Shown here piece by piece: positions 1-8,381 of a DNA stretch of 58,920 bases; the first letter of the stretch is position 1, and the number at the start of each line of letters is the position of its first letter. Made by a program: the position numbers and the translations under genes. Below the pieces are notes generated by a model. It searched no databases, had not been told where the DNA came from, and worked only from the letters and a program-made list of their open reading frames with translations. Source of the stretch: JANPCX01 sp031431125 (lineage in GTDB: Bacteria; Pseudomonadota; Gammaproteobacteria; Burkholderiales; Burkholderiaceae_C); the NCBI GenBank assembly GCA_031431125.1, contig JANPCX010000039.1, positions 1 through 58,920 of the forward strand. The letters are read 5' to 3'.

Positions 1-323
1 CCAAAGAAATCAAAACCTTGATTGCAGCCAGTGTCGAACGCGTGGAAAAGGGCAGCGCCTTGGTGGACCAGGCGGGCGAGACCATGAATGAGGTGGTCAA
101 GTCCATCAAACGCGTGACCGACATCGTCGGCGAGATCAGCAACGCCAGCCACGAACAAAGCATGGGCGTTGCGAAAATGGGCACGGCAGTGGGCCAAATG
201 GATCAAGCCACGCAGCAAAATGCCGCACTGGTTGAAGAAAGCGCGGCAGCGGCCGAGAGCCTCAGCAACCAAGCGCAGCAGTTGGTGCAGTCGGTGGCGG
301 TGTTTAAACTGAAAACGCTGTGA
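1..323 (+). CDS. Methyl-accepting chemotaxis protein, C-terminal fragment (5' end outside window)
   Basis: The reading frame is open from base 3 (codons for KEIKTLIAAS) to the stop at 321-323, so this is the end of a gene that starts before the window. The segment matches the distal part of the cytoplasmic MCP signalling coiled coil: an EIKTLI helix, then EISNAS, and the closing NAALVEESAAAAESL helix, all typical of betaproteobacterial chemoreceptors. No CheR/CheB-binding pentapeptide is present at the C-terminus. The visible part closely resembles the corresponding part of the complete receptor at 27676-29211, so the two are probably paralogues. The ligand-binding part cannot be seen, so the stimulus is unknown. 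Confidence 0.93.
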   Translation, partial: KEIKTLIAASVERVEKGSALVDQAGETMNEVVKSIKRVTDIVGEISNASHEQSMGVAKMGTAVGQMDQATQQNAALVEESAAAAESLSNQAQQLVQSVAVFKLKTL

Positions 324-414
324 GCTCTGCGGCACTTTAGGTGCATCGGTCTGACATTTCTTGCGCACTTGAAGAATCAAGCCCCGCGCGCCAAGCTGCG
401 GGCGTGTCCGGGTG

Positions 415-608
415 CGATTCAAAGTGATGTGTAGTGAGGCAAGTTAACCCCCCGTCATTCCCGCGCAGGCGGGAATCCAGGAATGTAACGGGTTGCATCC
501 ACTGCTTGTCCAGCCACCATCGACTGGATTCCCGCCTGCGCGGGAATGACGGCTTCACAGCAGACGGCGCGTGACACACCACTTGTATTGGCCTGCCACT
601 TTGAATCG
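415..608. repeat. Nested palindromic element with two inverted dRS3/MITE-like 27-bp arms
   Basis: This fills most of the 336-bp gene-free gap between the chemoreceptor and the cupin gene. Two perfect 27-bp inverted copies lie at 454-480 and 524-550, each beginning or ending GTCATTCCCGC, around a 43-bp spacer. Outside them is a second perfect 12-bp inverted pair, CGATTCAAAGTG at 415-426 and its complement at 597-608. Each inner arm also contains its own CCCGC/GCGGG dyad. The ATTCCCGC...GCGGGAAT core is a very common dispersed repeat in beta- and gammaproteobacteria, and a third copy occurs at 54440-54465. It could act as a bidirectional terminator between the two convergent genes. No coding function is apparent. 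Confidence 0.8.
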
Positions 609-659
609 ATCCCGGCCTGTCCGGCGGCAGAACGCTTTGAGTCGCCGGTCGACGCTGCT

Positions 660-1535
660 TCAGCCCGTGAACTGCAAGTCCAAGTCCCCGTGGGCGTAAA
701 TCACGACGCCGGTGTCGGTCTCGGTGATGCGGTGGCCGGTGCCGGCAGGAGCCACCTGGTAGTCACCGGCCTGCAGCAACAGGTCGTCCAGGAAAAGATC
801 GCCTTGCAACATCAAACACTCTTCGTCATGGCCATGGCTGTGCTGGGGCACGCTGGCACCGGCTTGCGCGTAATAGAGCATGGCGGCTTGGCCGCCATGC
901 TGCCACAACACGCGGCGCTGGACGCCCGGGGCGAAATCCGGCCAACCAGCCTCGGCGTCACGCACCGTCAAGGGTGCATCAGTCACCGCCACTGCCTGCT
1001 CCGATTCACGCAGAAAGACGAGTGCCCCCTCTGCGGAAAACAAGGTCGGTGTGGCGTGGCCGGTCGGCGTGACGTGGTAGTCGCGCTGGCCAAGTGGCTC
1101 ACCGCCCAACTCCACATGGCCTGACATCACCAGCCATTCGCGATGGCGGGTTTGCAGCTGCGCCTCGGGGCCCAGCGAATCAGGTGTCAAGCGTGCACCG
1201 GCCGCGAGTTCAATCAAACGCGCCTGCAGCGGCTCGCCTGCACGCAGCGCTTGCCCCTCTTGCGCGAGGTAAAGGGTCTGTGCCGTCGTGCCCTCGCCCA
1301 GCACCGCGGGCTTGAGTCGACGGCGGTAGGCTGTGTGCATCACCGCCTGGGCGGCATGGGACGCTGCGACACGGCCGAGCAAACGGTCGCGTAAGGGCTG
1401 CGTGCCGACAAGCTGGCCTTCTGGCTGGCCCCAGGCCTTGGCAAACGGTTCGCTCAATAAAGTTTCAAACTCGCGATCGACCGGATCGGGTGCGGGTCGG
1501 ATCGGCAGCGGTGTGTTGCGTTGGTTGTTACTCAT
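660..1535 (-). CDS. ChrR-like double-cupin anti-sigma factor
   Basis: This 291-residue protein is probably the partner of the ECF sigma factor just upstream; the start codon overlaps the sigma stop by 4 bases (ATGA), which implies translational coupling. The C-terminal third is a cupin with the metal-binding pattern PQHSHGHDEE followed by a distal histidine in PAGTGH. A second, weaker cupin-like region lies around residues 90-180. ChrR of Rhodobacter binds its sigma factor through an N-terminal zinc domain with an HxxxCxxC motif. Here the N-terminal half contains no cysteine at all, so that zinc site is absent and sigma binding, if it occurs, must differ. By analogy the pair may sense singlet oxygen or other oxidants, but that is inference. 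Confidence 0.75.
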   Translation of the reverse strand: MSNNQRNTPLPIRPAPDPVDREFETLLSEPFAKAWGQPEGQLVGTQPLRDRLLGRVAASHAAQAVMHTAYRRRLKPAVLGEGTTAQTLYLAQEGQALRAGEPLQARLIELAAGARLTPDSLGPEAQLQTRHREWLVMSGHVELGGEPLGQRDYHVTPTGHATPTLFSAEGALVFLRESEQAVAVTDAPLTVRDAEAGWPDFAPGVQRRVLWQHGGQAAMLYYAQAGASVPQHSHGHDEECLMLQGDLFLDDLLLQAGDYQVAPAGTGHRITETDTGVVIYAHGDLDLQFTG

Positions 1536-2302
1536 GGCAGTGCATTTCTCATGGCAGACAGCGTGTGCTCCCCCAGCAGCTCGCGCAGCGTTAAGAGGGC
1601 ACGCCGGATTTGTGACTTCACCGTGCCCAAGGGCAGCAAGGTTTGGGTGGCAATTTCTTCATGGCTCAAGCCTTGAAGAAACGCCATGGCCACCAGCTGG
1701 CGGGGTTGGGTGTTGAGCAAGGTCAAGGCGCGGTGCAAGTCGGCATGGTGGCGTGCCGTGTCGAGCAATTCGTCGGCCGCTGGGCTGTGGTCAGGCAGGT
1801 CGGGGGCGGTGTCATCGTCCAGGCTCTCATGCTGGAAACGGGCTTCGCGGCGCAGGCCGTCAATCGCACGCGAACGGGCCATGCCCAGCAACCAGGTGAT
1901 GGCGCGGCCGCGGCTCGGGTCAAACCGCGCGGCCTGGCGCCACACCTGAAAAAACGTGTCTTCAACCACTTCTTCGGCCAGGGTGCGCCTGCGCACAATG
2001 CGCAGCACGATGCCGAAAACACGCGACATGGTGGCGTCATAGAGCGCGGCCATGGCCTTTTGATCGTGGTCCACGATGGCGCCTATCCACTCGTTGAGTT
2101 GAATATCGTCAACGTCGGGGGCGAGTCGCTGGCGGGTCGCTGCGGCGCTTGACGTTGCGCCGTCGTCAACATCTGCCAACGCCGTGTCGTCCAGTTCCTG
2201 CGCAGCGGACAGGCCAGAGTCGCAAAACGCCAGGTCCGAGTCGGCGCCGTGCGACTCCTCGGCCGCAGGGTCCGGCCTCATCGAAATGGGTATCTTGGTC
2301 AT
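1532..2302 (-). CDS. ECF-type RNA polymerase sigma factor
   Basis: This is a group IV sigma-70 factor of 256 residues. Region 2 runs roughly from residue 75 to 145 (ALYDATMSRVFGIVLRI, then EEVVEDTFFQVWRQAARFD and a DGLRRE end). Region 4 is near 185-245, with a helix-turn-helix LSHEEIATQTLLPLGTVKSQIRRAL. About 70 N-terminal residues precede the conserved part and are low-complexity and acidic, so a later start is possible. The downstream overlapping gene encodes a ChrR-like cupin, the classical sigma/anti-sigma arrangement. In characterised systems the sigma factor is released by oxidants and transcribes protective genes. The 289 bp upstream (2303-2591) hold no other gene I can support. I could not identify an autoregulatory promoter by eye. 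Confidence 0.9.
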   Translation of the reverse strand: MTKIPISMRPDPAAEESHGADSDLAFCDSGLSAAQELDDTALADVDDGATSSAAATRQRLAPDVDDIQLNEWIGAIVDHDQKAMAALYDATMSRVFGIVLRIVRRRTLAEEVVEDTFFQVWRQAARFDPSRGRAITWLLGMARSRAIDGLRREARFQHESLDDDTAPDLPDHSPAADELLDTARHHADLHRALTLLNTQPRQLVAMAFLQGLSHEEIATQTLLPLGTVKSQIRRALLTLRELLGEHTLSAMRNALP

Positions 2303-2591
2303 CGGGACGCCTCAAAACCGACAGCACAGGGACGCTTCCCATGCCGACGCTGCAAAGAGGCAGAAGTATGCGCCAAATGCAAGCACATCAGCCAGTGGGT
2401 ACTGTCACATGGTTGAGACATAGCAGCAGGGTGGATTCGTCCGTCCATGGCTTGAATACGCAGCACACCGGTGTTTGGATGCACAGCCAGCAAAACGACC
2501 TGCAATTTCCATAGCTAAACGCCCCAAAAGAGCCCCTCCCATCCAGGCCGACCCAGGCATCCAAGCCGTCACGTGCAGCGTATAGCGAGGT

Positions 2592-3110
2592 ATGAACCTG
2601 CCCCACACCACACTTTGGCGATCCCCCTTTATGCCTGCCACCCACTTTGACTTGGTCAGCCACTGGCGCATCCACGCCCCCATCGTCCGTGTTTGGGAGG
2701 CCTTGGTCGACATTGAACGCTGGGCGCTGTGGTGGCCCTATGTGCGTTCAGTCCAAGCACTGCGCCCCGGCCGCGCCGACGGCTTGGGCTGCCAATGGCG
2801 CATCGAGTGGGCCACGCGGCTTCCCTACCGTCTGCTGATCGACGTTGAAACCATCGACATGCAAAAACCCGAACGCCTGCGTGGCCGCTCCATGGGACAA
2901 CTGCAAGGCGAAGGCATTTGGTTGCTGCGCTTTGAAGATGGCGTCACCGACATCACCTATGTCTACCGCGTCGAACTGGCTGCGGGGCGGAAACGCTGGC
3001 TGGCGCCGCTGCTGGCCCCCCTGTTTCGCTGGAACCACGAAGGGGTGATGCGTGCCGGTGGGTTGGGGTTGAAACGGTATTTGGCGTTGGCACAGAACCC
3101 GTCGCCGTGA
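2592..3110 (+). CDS. SRPBCC-fold (polyketide cyclase/START-like) protein
   Basis: This protein of up to 172 residues has the hallmarks of the SRPBCC superfamily. An HWRIHAPIVRVWEALVDIERW start gives the first strand and helix, WWPYV follows, and a long C-terminal helix contains NHEGVMRAGGLGLKRYLA. Such proteins bind hydrophobic ligands in a deep cavity, and the specific ligand cannot be told from sequence. Translation may begin at 2592 or at an internal ATG at 2631 (MPATHFDL), which matches the usual family start better. It stands alone on the plus strand, diverging from the sigma factor and converging on sodB. A shared hairpin terminator lies at 3169-3201. Confidence 0.75.
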   Translation: MNLPHTTLWRSPFMPATHFDLVSHWRIHAPIVRVWEALVDIERWALWWPYVRSVQALRPGRADGLGCQWRIEWATRLPYRLLIDVETIDMQKPERLRGRSMGQLQGEGIWLLRFEDGVTDITYVYRVELAAGRKRWLAPLLAPLFRWNHEGVMRAGGLGLKRYLALAQNPSP

Positions 3111-3168
3111 TGTCCCGCCCTCGCCTGCGCACCTGCTTGAGTTCGCCGAAACCCGTTTGAATGCGGCG

Positions 3169-3201
3169 AAAAAAAGAGCCAGTGAAACACCGGCCCTTTT
3201 T
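3169..3201. terminator. Bidirectional intrinsic terminator between the SRPBCC gene and sodB
   Basis: A run of A (3169-3175) followed by GAGCC, an inner GTG/CAC stem and GGCCC plus five T gives a GC-rich hairpin. It is flanked by A/T runs on both strands, so it can end the plus-strand gene stopping at 3110 and the minus-strand sodB stopping at 3224. Confidence 0.8.
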
Positions 3202-3223
3202 GCATTTCGCTGAAACGGAGCTC

Positions 3224-3805
3224 TCAAGCGAAATTCTTCTCCGCAAAGTCCCAGTTGACCAAGGAGGTCAGGAAGGCTTCAACGAACTTGGGACGCATGT
3301 TGCGGTAGTCGATGTAGTAGGCGTGTTCCCACACGTCCACCGTCAGCAAGGCTTTGTCGGCCGTGGTCAGCGGGGTGCCAGCGGCGCCCATGTTGACGAT
3401 GTCGACGCTGCCGTCGGGTTTTTTCACGAGCCAGGTCCAACCGGAGCCGAAGTTGCCGACGGCGCTCTTCACAAACGCTTCTTTGAAGGCGGCGTAACTG
3501 CCGAATTTGGCGTTGATGGCCGCCGCGAGTGCGCCTTGGGGTTCACCGCCACCTTGGGGCTTCATGCAATTCCAAAAGAAGGTGTGGTTCCAAATTTGGG
3601 CCGAGTTGTTGTAGATGCCACCCGACGATTTTTTGATGATTTCTTCGAGGCTCAGGCTTTCAAACTCGGTGCCTTTTTGCAGGTTGTTGAGGTTGACCAC
3701 ATAGGCGTTGTGGTGCTTGCCGTGGTGGAACTCCAGGGTTTCTTGGCTGTAGTGGGGAGCCAGTGCGTCAATGGCGTAGGGCAAGGTCGGCAGGGTGTGT
3801 TCCAT
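3224..3805 (-). CDS. sodB: Iron superoxide dismutase
   Basis: This enzyme disproportionates superoxide to oxygen and hydrogen peroxide in the cytoplasm. The 193-residue protein has all metal ligands of the Fe/Mn family: His27 in LEFHHGKHH, His74 in IWNHTFFW, and Asp157 and His161 in DVWEHAYYIDYRN. Gln70, just before the second histidine, is the position typical of the iron type. I chose the ATG at 3805, which follows a GGAGAGAG ribosome binding site. The frame stays open another 76 codons upstream, but that part shows no family similarity. It lies downstream of xseA on the same strand with a 175-bp gap, so it probably has its own promoter there. Confidence 0.97.
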   Translation of the reverse strand: MEHTLPTLPYAIDALAPHYSQETLEFHHGKHHNAYVVNLNNLQKGTEFESLSLEEIIKKSSGGIYNNSAQIWNHTFFWNCMKPQGGGEPQGALAAAINAKFGSYAAFKEAFVKSAVGNFGSGWTWLVKKPDGSVDIVNMGAAGTPLTTADKALLTVDVWEHAYYIDYRNMRPKFVEAFLTSLVNWDFAEKNFA

Positions 3806-3980
3806 GGGGCTTCTCTCTCCTGGTGGTGCGGTGTATGAAAAGGCGGGGTGGCCGGGGCTGTTCAGTCTGGCAGCTCGGCGCCACCTCGCATGACTGCCGA
3901 GCATTGTAGGCAGAGCGGCAGCCGCATTGATGCAACGCGGCATAGCCCCTACAGGCCGGCAGGATTGTGCGGGTAGTCCT

Positions 3981-5300
3981 TCAGTCCTTGGCTCCAGGCT
4001 CAAGCTGGATGACTTGCACCTGGGCTCGGCCATCGGCCCACACCGCGCTCAAATGCTGATCAAGCGCAACGGCATGAACCGATTGCACAGCCGCGCCGTT
4101 TTGATCGCTGATCCAAGCGTAACCACGCCGCAGCACCTGGTGAGGATCGGCCGCCGCAAGCCGCGTGGCGAGGTTGGCCAGCCTGTGCGATTGCAGCACC
4201 GCTTGTTGCTGCCGTGCTCGTTGCAGCCGACCGGCAGTTCGCTGCAACTGCTGCAGCGCCCGTTCGCGACCGCGCTCTTGCGCATTGATCATTTGCTGCG
4301 CCAAACGCTGCAGCCTCGTTGCTGACAAACGCACCGCCTGCACAGGGCGGGACAAAGTCAAAGCCGCCCGGTCCAAACGCTGCGCTTGGCGATCCAATTG
4401 GCTGCGCACCGCTCGCTGCAAACGGCCGGCTTCTGTGCTCAAGAGGTCGAGCAACTCGCGTGTCGCCGGTGCCACCAATTCGGCCGCCGCGGTCGGCGTG
4501 GGCGCGCGCAAGTCGGCGGCAAAGTCGACCAAACTGACGTCGGTCTCATGCCCCACACCACTGACCACGGGCATGGGACAAGCCACCACGGCCCGCACCA
4601 CGGCTTCGTCGTTGAAGGCCCACAGGTCTTCGAGCGAGCCCCCGCCACGGCAAAGAATGAGCACGTCCACTTCGCGGCGCTGGCTGGCCAGGGCCATGGC
4701 TTGCACCAACTCAGCCGGCGCCTGCGGCCCCTGCACCAGGCTCGGATACACCACCACCCGAACATGGGGCGCACGCCGCGCCAAAGCGCTGGTGACATCG
4801 TGCAGCGCAGCCGCACCCAGGGAAGTGACCACGCCCACGGCAGCGGGAAACAGCGGCAACGCACGTTTGCGCCCCGCATCAAACAACCCCTGGGACTGCA
4901 GCTTGGCCTTGAGGCGCAAGAACTGCTCCATCAAAACGCCCTCACCGCTGCGCTGCATGCTCTCCACCACCAACTGCAACTCGCCCCGCGGTTCGTACAC
5001 GACCAAACGGCCGCGCAATTGCACTTGCTGGCCATCGACGGGGTTGAAGTCCAGCAAACCCGCGGCGCGGCGGAACATGGCGCAGCGCACCAGCGCATCG
5101 CCCCCATCCGCGTCTTTCAAGCTGAAGTAACAGTGGCCGCTGGCGGCTCGGGAAAAACCCGATAACTCACCACGCACGCTGCACAGGGCAAAACGGGCCG
5201 CCAGGGTGTCGGCCACGGCATGCACCAAAGCCGCAACCGTCCAAACCATCGCCGGACCGACCGGGCTATTCGGGTTAGCACCAAGGGGGGAATCGTTCAC
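3981..5300 (-). CDS. xseA: Exodeoxyribonuclease VII large subunit
   Basis: This is the large subunit of the single-strand-specific exonuclease VII, which degrades ssDNA in both directions and works with XseB in mismatch repair and damage processing. The 439 residues start with an OB-fold (SVRGELSGFSRAASGHCYFSLKD). The catalytic domain follows with GGGSLEDLWAFNDE, GVGHETDVSLVDFAADLRAPTP and a long coiled region rich in Arg, Gln and Leu. The start is a GTG at 5298-5300 just after GGAGG. xseB is not in the window. The gene diverges from the ExbB operon across a 416-bp gap. Confidence 0.96.
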   Translation of the reverse strand: MNDSPLGANPNSPVGPAMVWTVAALVHAVADTLAARFALCSVRGELSGFSRAASGHCYFSLKDADGGDALVRCAMFRRAAGLLDFNPVDGQQVQLRGRLVVYEPRGELQLVVESMQRSGEGVLMEQFLRLKAKLQSQGLFDAGRKRALPLFPAAVGVVTSLGAAALHDVTSALARRAPHVRVVVYPSLVQGPQAPAELVQAMALASQRREVDVLILCRGGGSLEDLWAFNDEAVVRAVVACPMPVVSGVGHETDVSLVDFAADLRAPTPTAAAELVAPATRELLDLLSTEAGRLQRAVRSQLDRQAQRLDRAALTLSRPVQAVRLSATRLQRLAQQMINAQERGRERALQQLQRTAGRLQRARQQQAVLQSHRLANLATRLAAADPHQVLRRGYAWISDQNGAAVQSVHAVALDQHLSAVWADGRAQVQVIQLEPGAKD

Positions 5301-5716
5301 GCCACCTCCGAATCGGCCTGCAAGCCAGCATTGGCGGGGCTTGAGAACTCCACAAGCGCGTCAATACTGGCCTGGCGGGCCACCATGACTGTCACGAGGC
5401 TTTCACAATTGCGCAAGTGTTTGTTTTTCAAGGGTTTTTTTGTGCTCAAACTTTAAGCATTCTGTTCATACGCTAGGATTTTCGCGGCCTGCGGGCCAAC
5501 GACGGGGTGTTACCCACAAAGTTATCCACAGTCGCAGTGGATGGATGGTGGGCCTGGCCTCGGGGCTGCTGCAAGCGCTTTGCGCCGTCGGCCGGCGACT
5601 TGGAAGCGGGATCAAAAACAAGACCTTGGGTGGGTGTGTCGGCCGGATGCGCCACTGGCCCCATAATCCGCCCAGCCAAAAATTTCGCCCCTCTTCCGCC
5701 CCGAAAGGAAACGTGT
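5301..5716. other. Divergent intergenic region between xseA and exbB
   Basis: This 416-bp stretch lacks a convincing gene; open frames cross it but show no recognisable protein. It must contain the promoters for xseA leftward and for the exbB-adk run rightward, although I see no textbook -35/-10 pair. The most notable feature is a pair of DnaA-box-like nonamers at 5510-5530, listed separately. Confidence 0.5.
5510..5530 (+). promoter_or_regulatory. Tandem DnaA-box-like sites
   Basis: TTACCCACA (5510-5518) and TTATCCACA (5522-5530) lie in the same orientation, 12 bp apart. The second is an exact consensus DnaA box and the first differs at one base. Two sites alone do not make an origin. They could allow DnaA-linked control of the neighbouring genes, or be chance. 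Confidence 0.4.
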
Positions 5717-6355
5717 TTGTTTTCGATCATACAAGCCGCTGGTTGGCCGATCTGGCCTTTGATTCTTTGTTCCGTCATCGCGTTGGCCTTGATCATCGAG
5801 CGCTTCTCTAGCCTGCGGGTGCTGCGTGTTGCGCCGCCCCGTTTGTTGGATGAAGTCATGTCGGTGACGCGTGAGCGGCTGCCCTCGGCCGACGTCGTGA
5901 ACAAGCTGTCCGACAACTCGGTGCTCGGCAAAATGTTGGCCACCGGCGTGCGTGCCGTCATCGCCGAGCCGCGCATAGACGAAGAGTCGCTGCGCAGCAG
6001 TTTTGAGTCCGCTGGCCGCGCCGCAGTGCACACCCTGGAGCGTTACCTCAACACCTTGGGCACGATAGCCTCGGCAGCGCCGCTCTTGGGATTGCTCGGC
6101 ACCGTGATCGGCATGATTGAGATTTTTGGTGCACAAGGCCCTACGGGCGGAACCAATCCCACGCAAATGGCCCACGGCATTTCCATTGCCCTGTACAACA
6201 CGGCTTTCGGTTTGATGATTGCCATCCCGGCGCTGATGTTCTACCGCTACTTCCGTGGTTTGGTTGATGCCTACACCTTGCAGCTGGAACAAGCCGCTGA
6301 ACGTTTTGTGCCCCACTTGATGCGTTTTTCAGTGCGCAGCAAACCGGCCAACTGA
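5717..6355 (+). CDS. exbB: ExbB/TolQ/MotA-family proton channel protein
   Basis: This inner-membrane protein uses the proton motive force to energise TonB or a related transducer together with ExbD. It has 212 residues with three predicted membrane segments: WPIWPLILCSVIALALII near the N-terminus, GTIASAAPLLGLLGTVIGMI, and ALYNTAFGLMIAIPALMFY. I propose a TTG start at 5717, seven bases after AAAGGAAA, because the protein then has the family's usual length and start. The frame is open farther upstream, but that part is not conserved. exbD follows after 24 bases. In Burkholderiales this pair is regularly found before lpxK, and no tonB gene is adjacent here. Confidence 0.9.
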   Translation: MFSIIQAAGWPIWPLILCSVIALALIIERFSSLRVLRVAPPRLLDEVMSVTRERLPSADVVNKLSDNSVLGKMLATGVRAVIAEPRIDEESLRSSFESAGRAAVHTLERYLNTLGTIASAAPLLGLLGTVIGMIEIFGAQGPTGGTNPTQMAHGISIALYNTAFGLMIAIPALMFYRYFRGLVDAYTLQLEQAAERFVPHLMRFSVRSKPAN

Positions 6356-6379
6356 CACCGCTGCCAGAGCCGCCCCGCC

Positions 6380-6805
6380 ATGAACTTCCGCAAGCACCGT
6401 TTGGAAGAGCCGGAGATCAACCTGATCCCCTTCATCGACGTGCTCTTGGTGATTTTGATTTTTTTGGTGGTCTCCACCACCTACTCCAAATTCACCGAGT
6501 TGCAAGTGAGTTTACCTGTGGCAGACGCCGAGAAGCTGCAAGACCGTCCACGCGAAGTCATCGTGGCCGTGGCCGCAGATGGCCGTTATGCGGTCAACCG
6601 CAAAGTGGTCGATGGCCGCAGCACCGAGCTCTTGGCCGCTGCGCTGCTCGAAGCGGCTGGTGGATCTGCGGAGAGCATGGTCATCGTTTCCGCCGATGCC
6701 GCCGCGACGCATCAAATGGTGGTCACCGTGCTCGATGCCGCGCGCCGTGCCGGCCTTGTGCGCTTGACGTTTGCCACCCAAGGCAATGACGCCTCGGGGC
6801 GTTGA
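6380..6805 (+). CDS. exbD: ExbD/TolR-family biopolymer transport protein
   Basis: This is the partner of the preceding ExbB. The protein has 141 residues: a short cytoplasmic N-terminus, one membrane helix (LIPFIDVLLVILIFLVVSTT, about residues 15-34) and a periplasmic domain. The aspartate in the FID motif at the start of the helix is the conserved proton-carrying residue of ExbD. It sits between exbB (24-base gap) and lpxK (30-base gap) and is probably co-transcribed with them. Confidence 0.93.
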   Translation: MNFRKHRLEEPEINLIPFIDVLLVILIFLVVSTTYSKFTELQVSLPVADAEKLQDRPREVIVAVAADGRYAVNRKVVDGRSTELLAAALLEAAGGSAESMVIVSADAAATHQMVVTVLDAARRAGLVRLTFATQGNDASGR

Positions 6806-6835
6806 CCAGCTGCCAGCGTCGTTCCAACCCTTCCC

Positions 6836-7909
6836 ATGTCAGCCGTTCCACCGCGGGCCTCTTGGCAACAAAGGCTGCAAACGGCGTGGTTGACGCGGGG
6901 CTGGCTGGCCTGCAGCCTGTGGCCGCTGTCTTTGCTGTTTGCCGCACTGGTGCGGATTCGCTTGCGGCTCTTTCGCTGGGGTTGGTTGCGCTCGAGCGCA
7001 TCGGCGGTGCCAGTTTGGGTGGTGGGCAATGTGGTGGTGGGCGGCGCCGGCAAAACGCCCACCGTGTTGGCGCTCTACAAATGGCTGGTGCTACAGGGCC
7101 GCACACCGGGCATAGTGTCGCGCGGTTATGGCGGCCGCGCGCTCGGCGTGCTGGAGGTGATGCAGGACTCGTCGGCGGCCGACGTCGGCGACGAGCCGCT
7201 GTTGCTCAAGCTGCGCTCTCAGGCCCCCGTTGTGGTGGGCCGCAACCGAGTGGCGGCCGTGCAAGCGCTGTTGTCCGCCCACCCCGACGTCAACATCGTC
7301 ATCAGCGACGACGGGCTGCAGCACTTGAGGCTCAAACGCGCCATGCAGATCATCGTTTTTGATGCGCGCGGCGCGGGCAATGGTTGGCTGCTTCCAGCGG
7401 GCCCGCTGCGGCAGCCCTTGCCACGGGTGGTGCCCAAGCATTCGGTGGTGCTCTACAACTGCCCAGAGACATCTACACCGCTGCCAGGCTGCATCGCCAG
7501 CTCGCAGCTCGGCGGTGCGGTGTCATGGTCGGCTTGGCGAGCCGGCCAGCCCGCCACCGCAGAAGCGCTGGAGACCCTTGCCGTTTTTTCTCAGCAGCAC
7601 CCCCTTTGGGCTGCAGCGGGCATCGCCCAGCCTGAACGTTTTTTCAACATGCTGAGAAAAAGTGGGTTGAACATCAGGCCCCTGCCCTTGCCCGACCACC
7701 ATGACTTCGCCACAGTGCCCTGGCCCGCCAATGCCACCGACGTCGTGATCACCGAAAAAGATGCGGTCAAACTGACCAAAGCCGACCACGCCCAAACACG
7801 GGTTTGGGTGGTGCCACTAGACTTGCGCTGGAACGACGACATGGACCTTGCGCTGCGCCAAGCGTTGGACGATACCCTGCGCCAACGCACATTCCAACGC
7901 TTGTACTGA
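6836..7909 (+). CDS. lpxK: Tetraacyldisaccharide 4'-kinase
   Basis: LpxK phosphorylates the 4' position of the lipid A disaccharide precursor at the inner membrane, using ATP. The 357-residue protein has an N-terminal hydrophobic anchor (LACSLWPLSLLFAALVRI), the P-loop VVGGAGKTPT, the adjacent SRGYGG motif and the ISDDGLQHLRL motif of the family. An ITEKDAVKL stretch lies near the C-terminus. It belongs to the envelope gene run with kdsB downstream. The 250 bp between it and the Trm112-like gene hold no gene I trust. Confidence 0.96.
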   Translation: MSAVPPRASWQQRLQTAWLTRGWLACSLWPLSLLFAALVRIRLRLFRWGWLRSSASAVPVWVVGNVVVGGAGKTPTVLALYKWLVLQGRTPGIVSRGYGGRALGVLEVMQDSSAADVGDEPLLLKLRSQAPVVVGRNRVAAVQALLSAHPDVNIVISDDGLQHLRLKRAMQIIVFDARGAGNGWLLPAGPLRQPLPRVVPKHSVVLYNCPETSTPLPGCIASSQLGGAVSWSAWRAGQPATAEALETLAVFSQQHPLWAAAGIAQPERFFNMLRKSGLNIRPLPLPDHHDFATVPWPANATDVVITEKDAVKLTKADHAQTRVWVVPLDLRWNDDMDLALRQALDDTLRQRTFQRLY

Positions 7910-8159
7910 ACCTAGAAACGACAGTTAACCGCTTTCTTCCGCTGGCAACACATGATGAACACTGACCTTTCTTCACACGACACGCATCACCTCTTGGGTG
8001 ACAGCGCTACACACCCGATTGAGCCGCGCTGCGCCGCGCTGGCGGCGTTGCTCCTCGTTGTGGGCACGAGCCCACGGCCTCGTCGCGCCTTTCCAGCACA
8101 CCGCATCGCAGCCCACTCGGGCGCGTCCAACTGCCGCTTCTAGGTTAGAAAGCCACCCC

Positions 8160-8381
8160 ATGGACACCCGATTGCTGGAACTGCTGGTTTGCCCCGTTTG
8201 CAAAGGTCCGCTCGACCATTGGCGGCCCCCGCACCACGACACCCACGAACTCGTCTGCCATGCCGACCTGTTGGCCTTTCCTGTGCGTGACGGCATTCCC
8301 GTGATGCTGGAGTCCGAAGCCCGGGCCCTGCCGCCAGACACCCCCCGACCCAAAACCACACCGCTTGTCTCGGGCGCATGA
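8160..8381 (+). CDS. Trm112 family small protein (YcaR-like)
   Basis: The protein has 73 residues and begins MDTRLLELLVCPVCKGPL, the signature of the Trm112/YcaR family, with one CPVC pair and the hydrophobic GIPVML motif near the end. Eukaryotic Trm112 activates methyltransferases; the bacterial homologues are small proteins nearly always next to kdsB and lpxK, with unproven function. Only one CxxC pair is present here, so full zinc binding is doubtful. The last four bases overlap the kdsB start (ATGA), which suggests coupled translation. Confidence 0.88.
   Translation: MDTRLLELLVCPVCKGPLDHWRPPHHDTHELVCHADLLAFPVRDGIPVMLESEARALPPDTPRPKTTPLVSGA

Noticed and set aside
3806..4033. N-terminal extension of the superoxide dismutase frame by 76 residues
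   Set aside because: It has no family similarity, overlaps xseA, and the internal ATG at 3805 has a good ribosome site and gives the normal 193-residue length.
5301..5716. Chromosomal replication origin at the DnaA-box pair
   Set aside because: Only two boxes, no AT-rich unwinding region, and no dnaA, dnaN or parAB genes nearby.
7952..8143. 63-codon open frame in the lpxK to Trm112 gap
   Set aside because: Low-complexity Arg/Ala/His composition, no convincing ribosome site, and a GTGGGC/GCCCAC hairpin inside; more likely non-coding.
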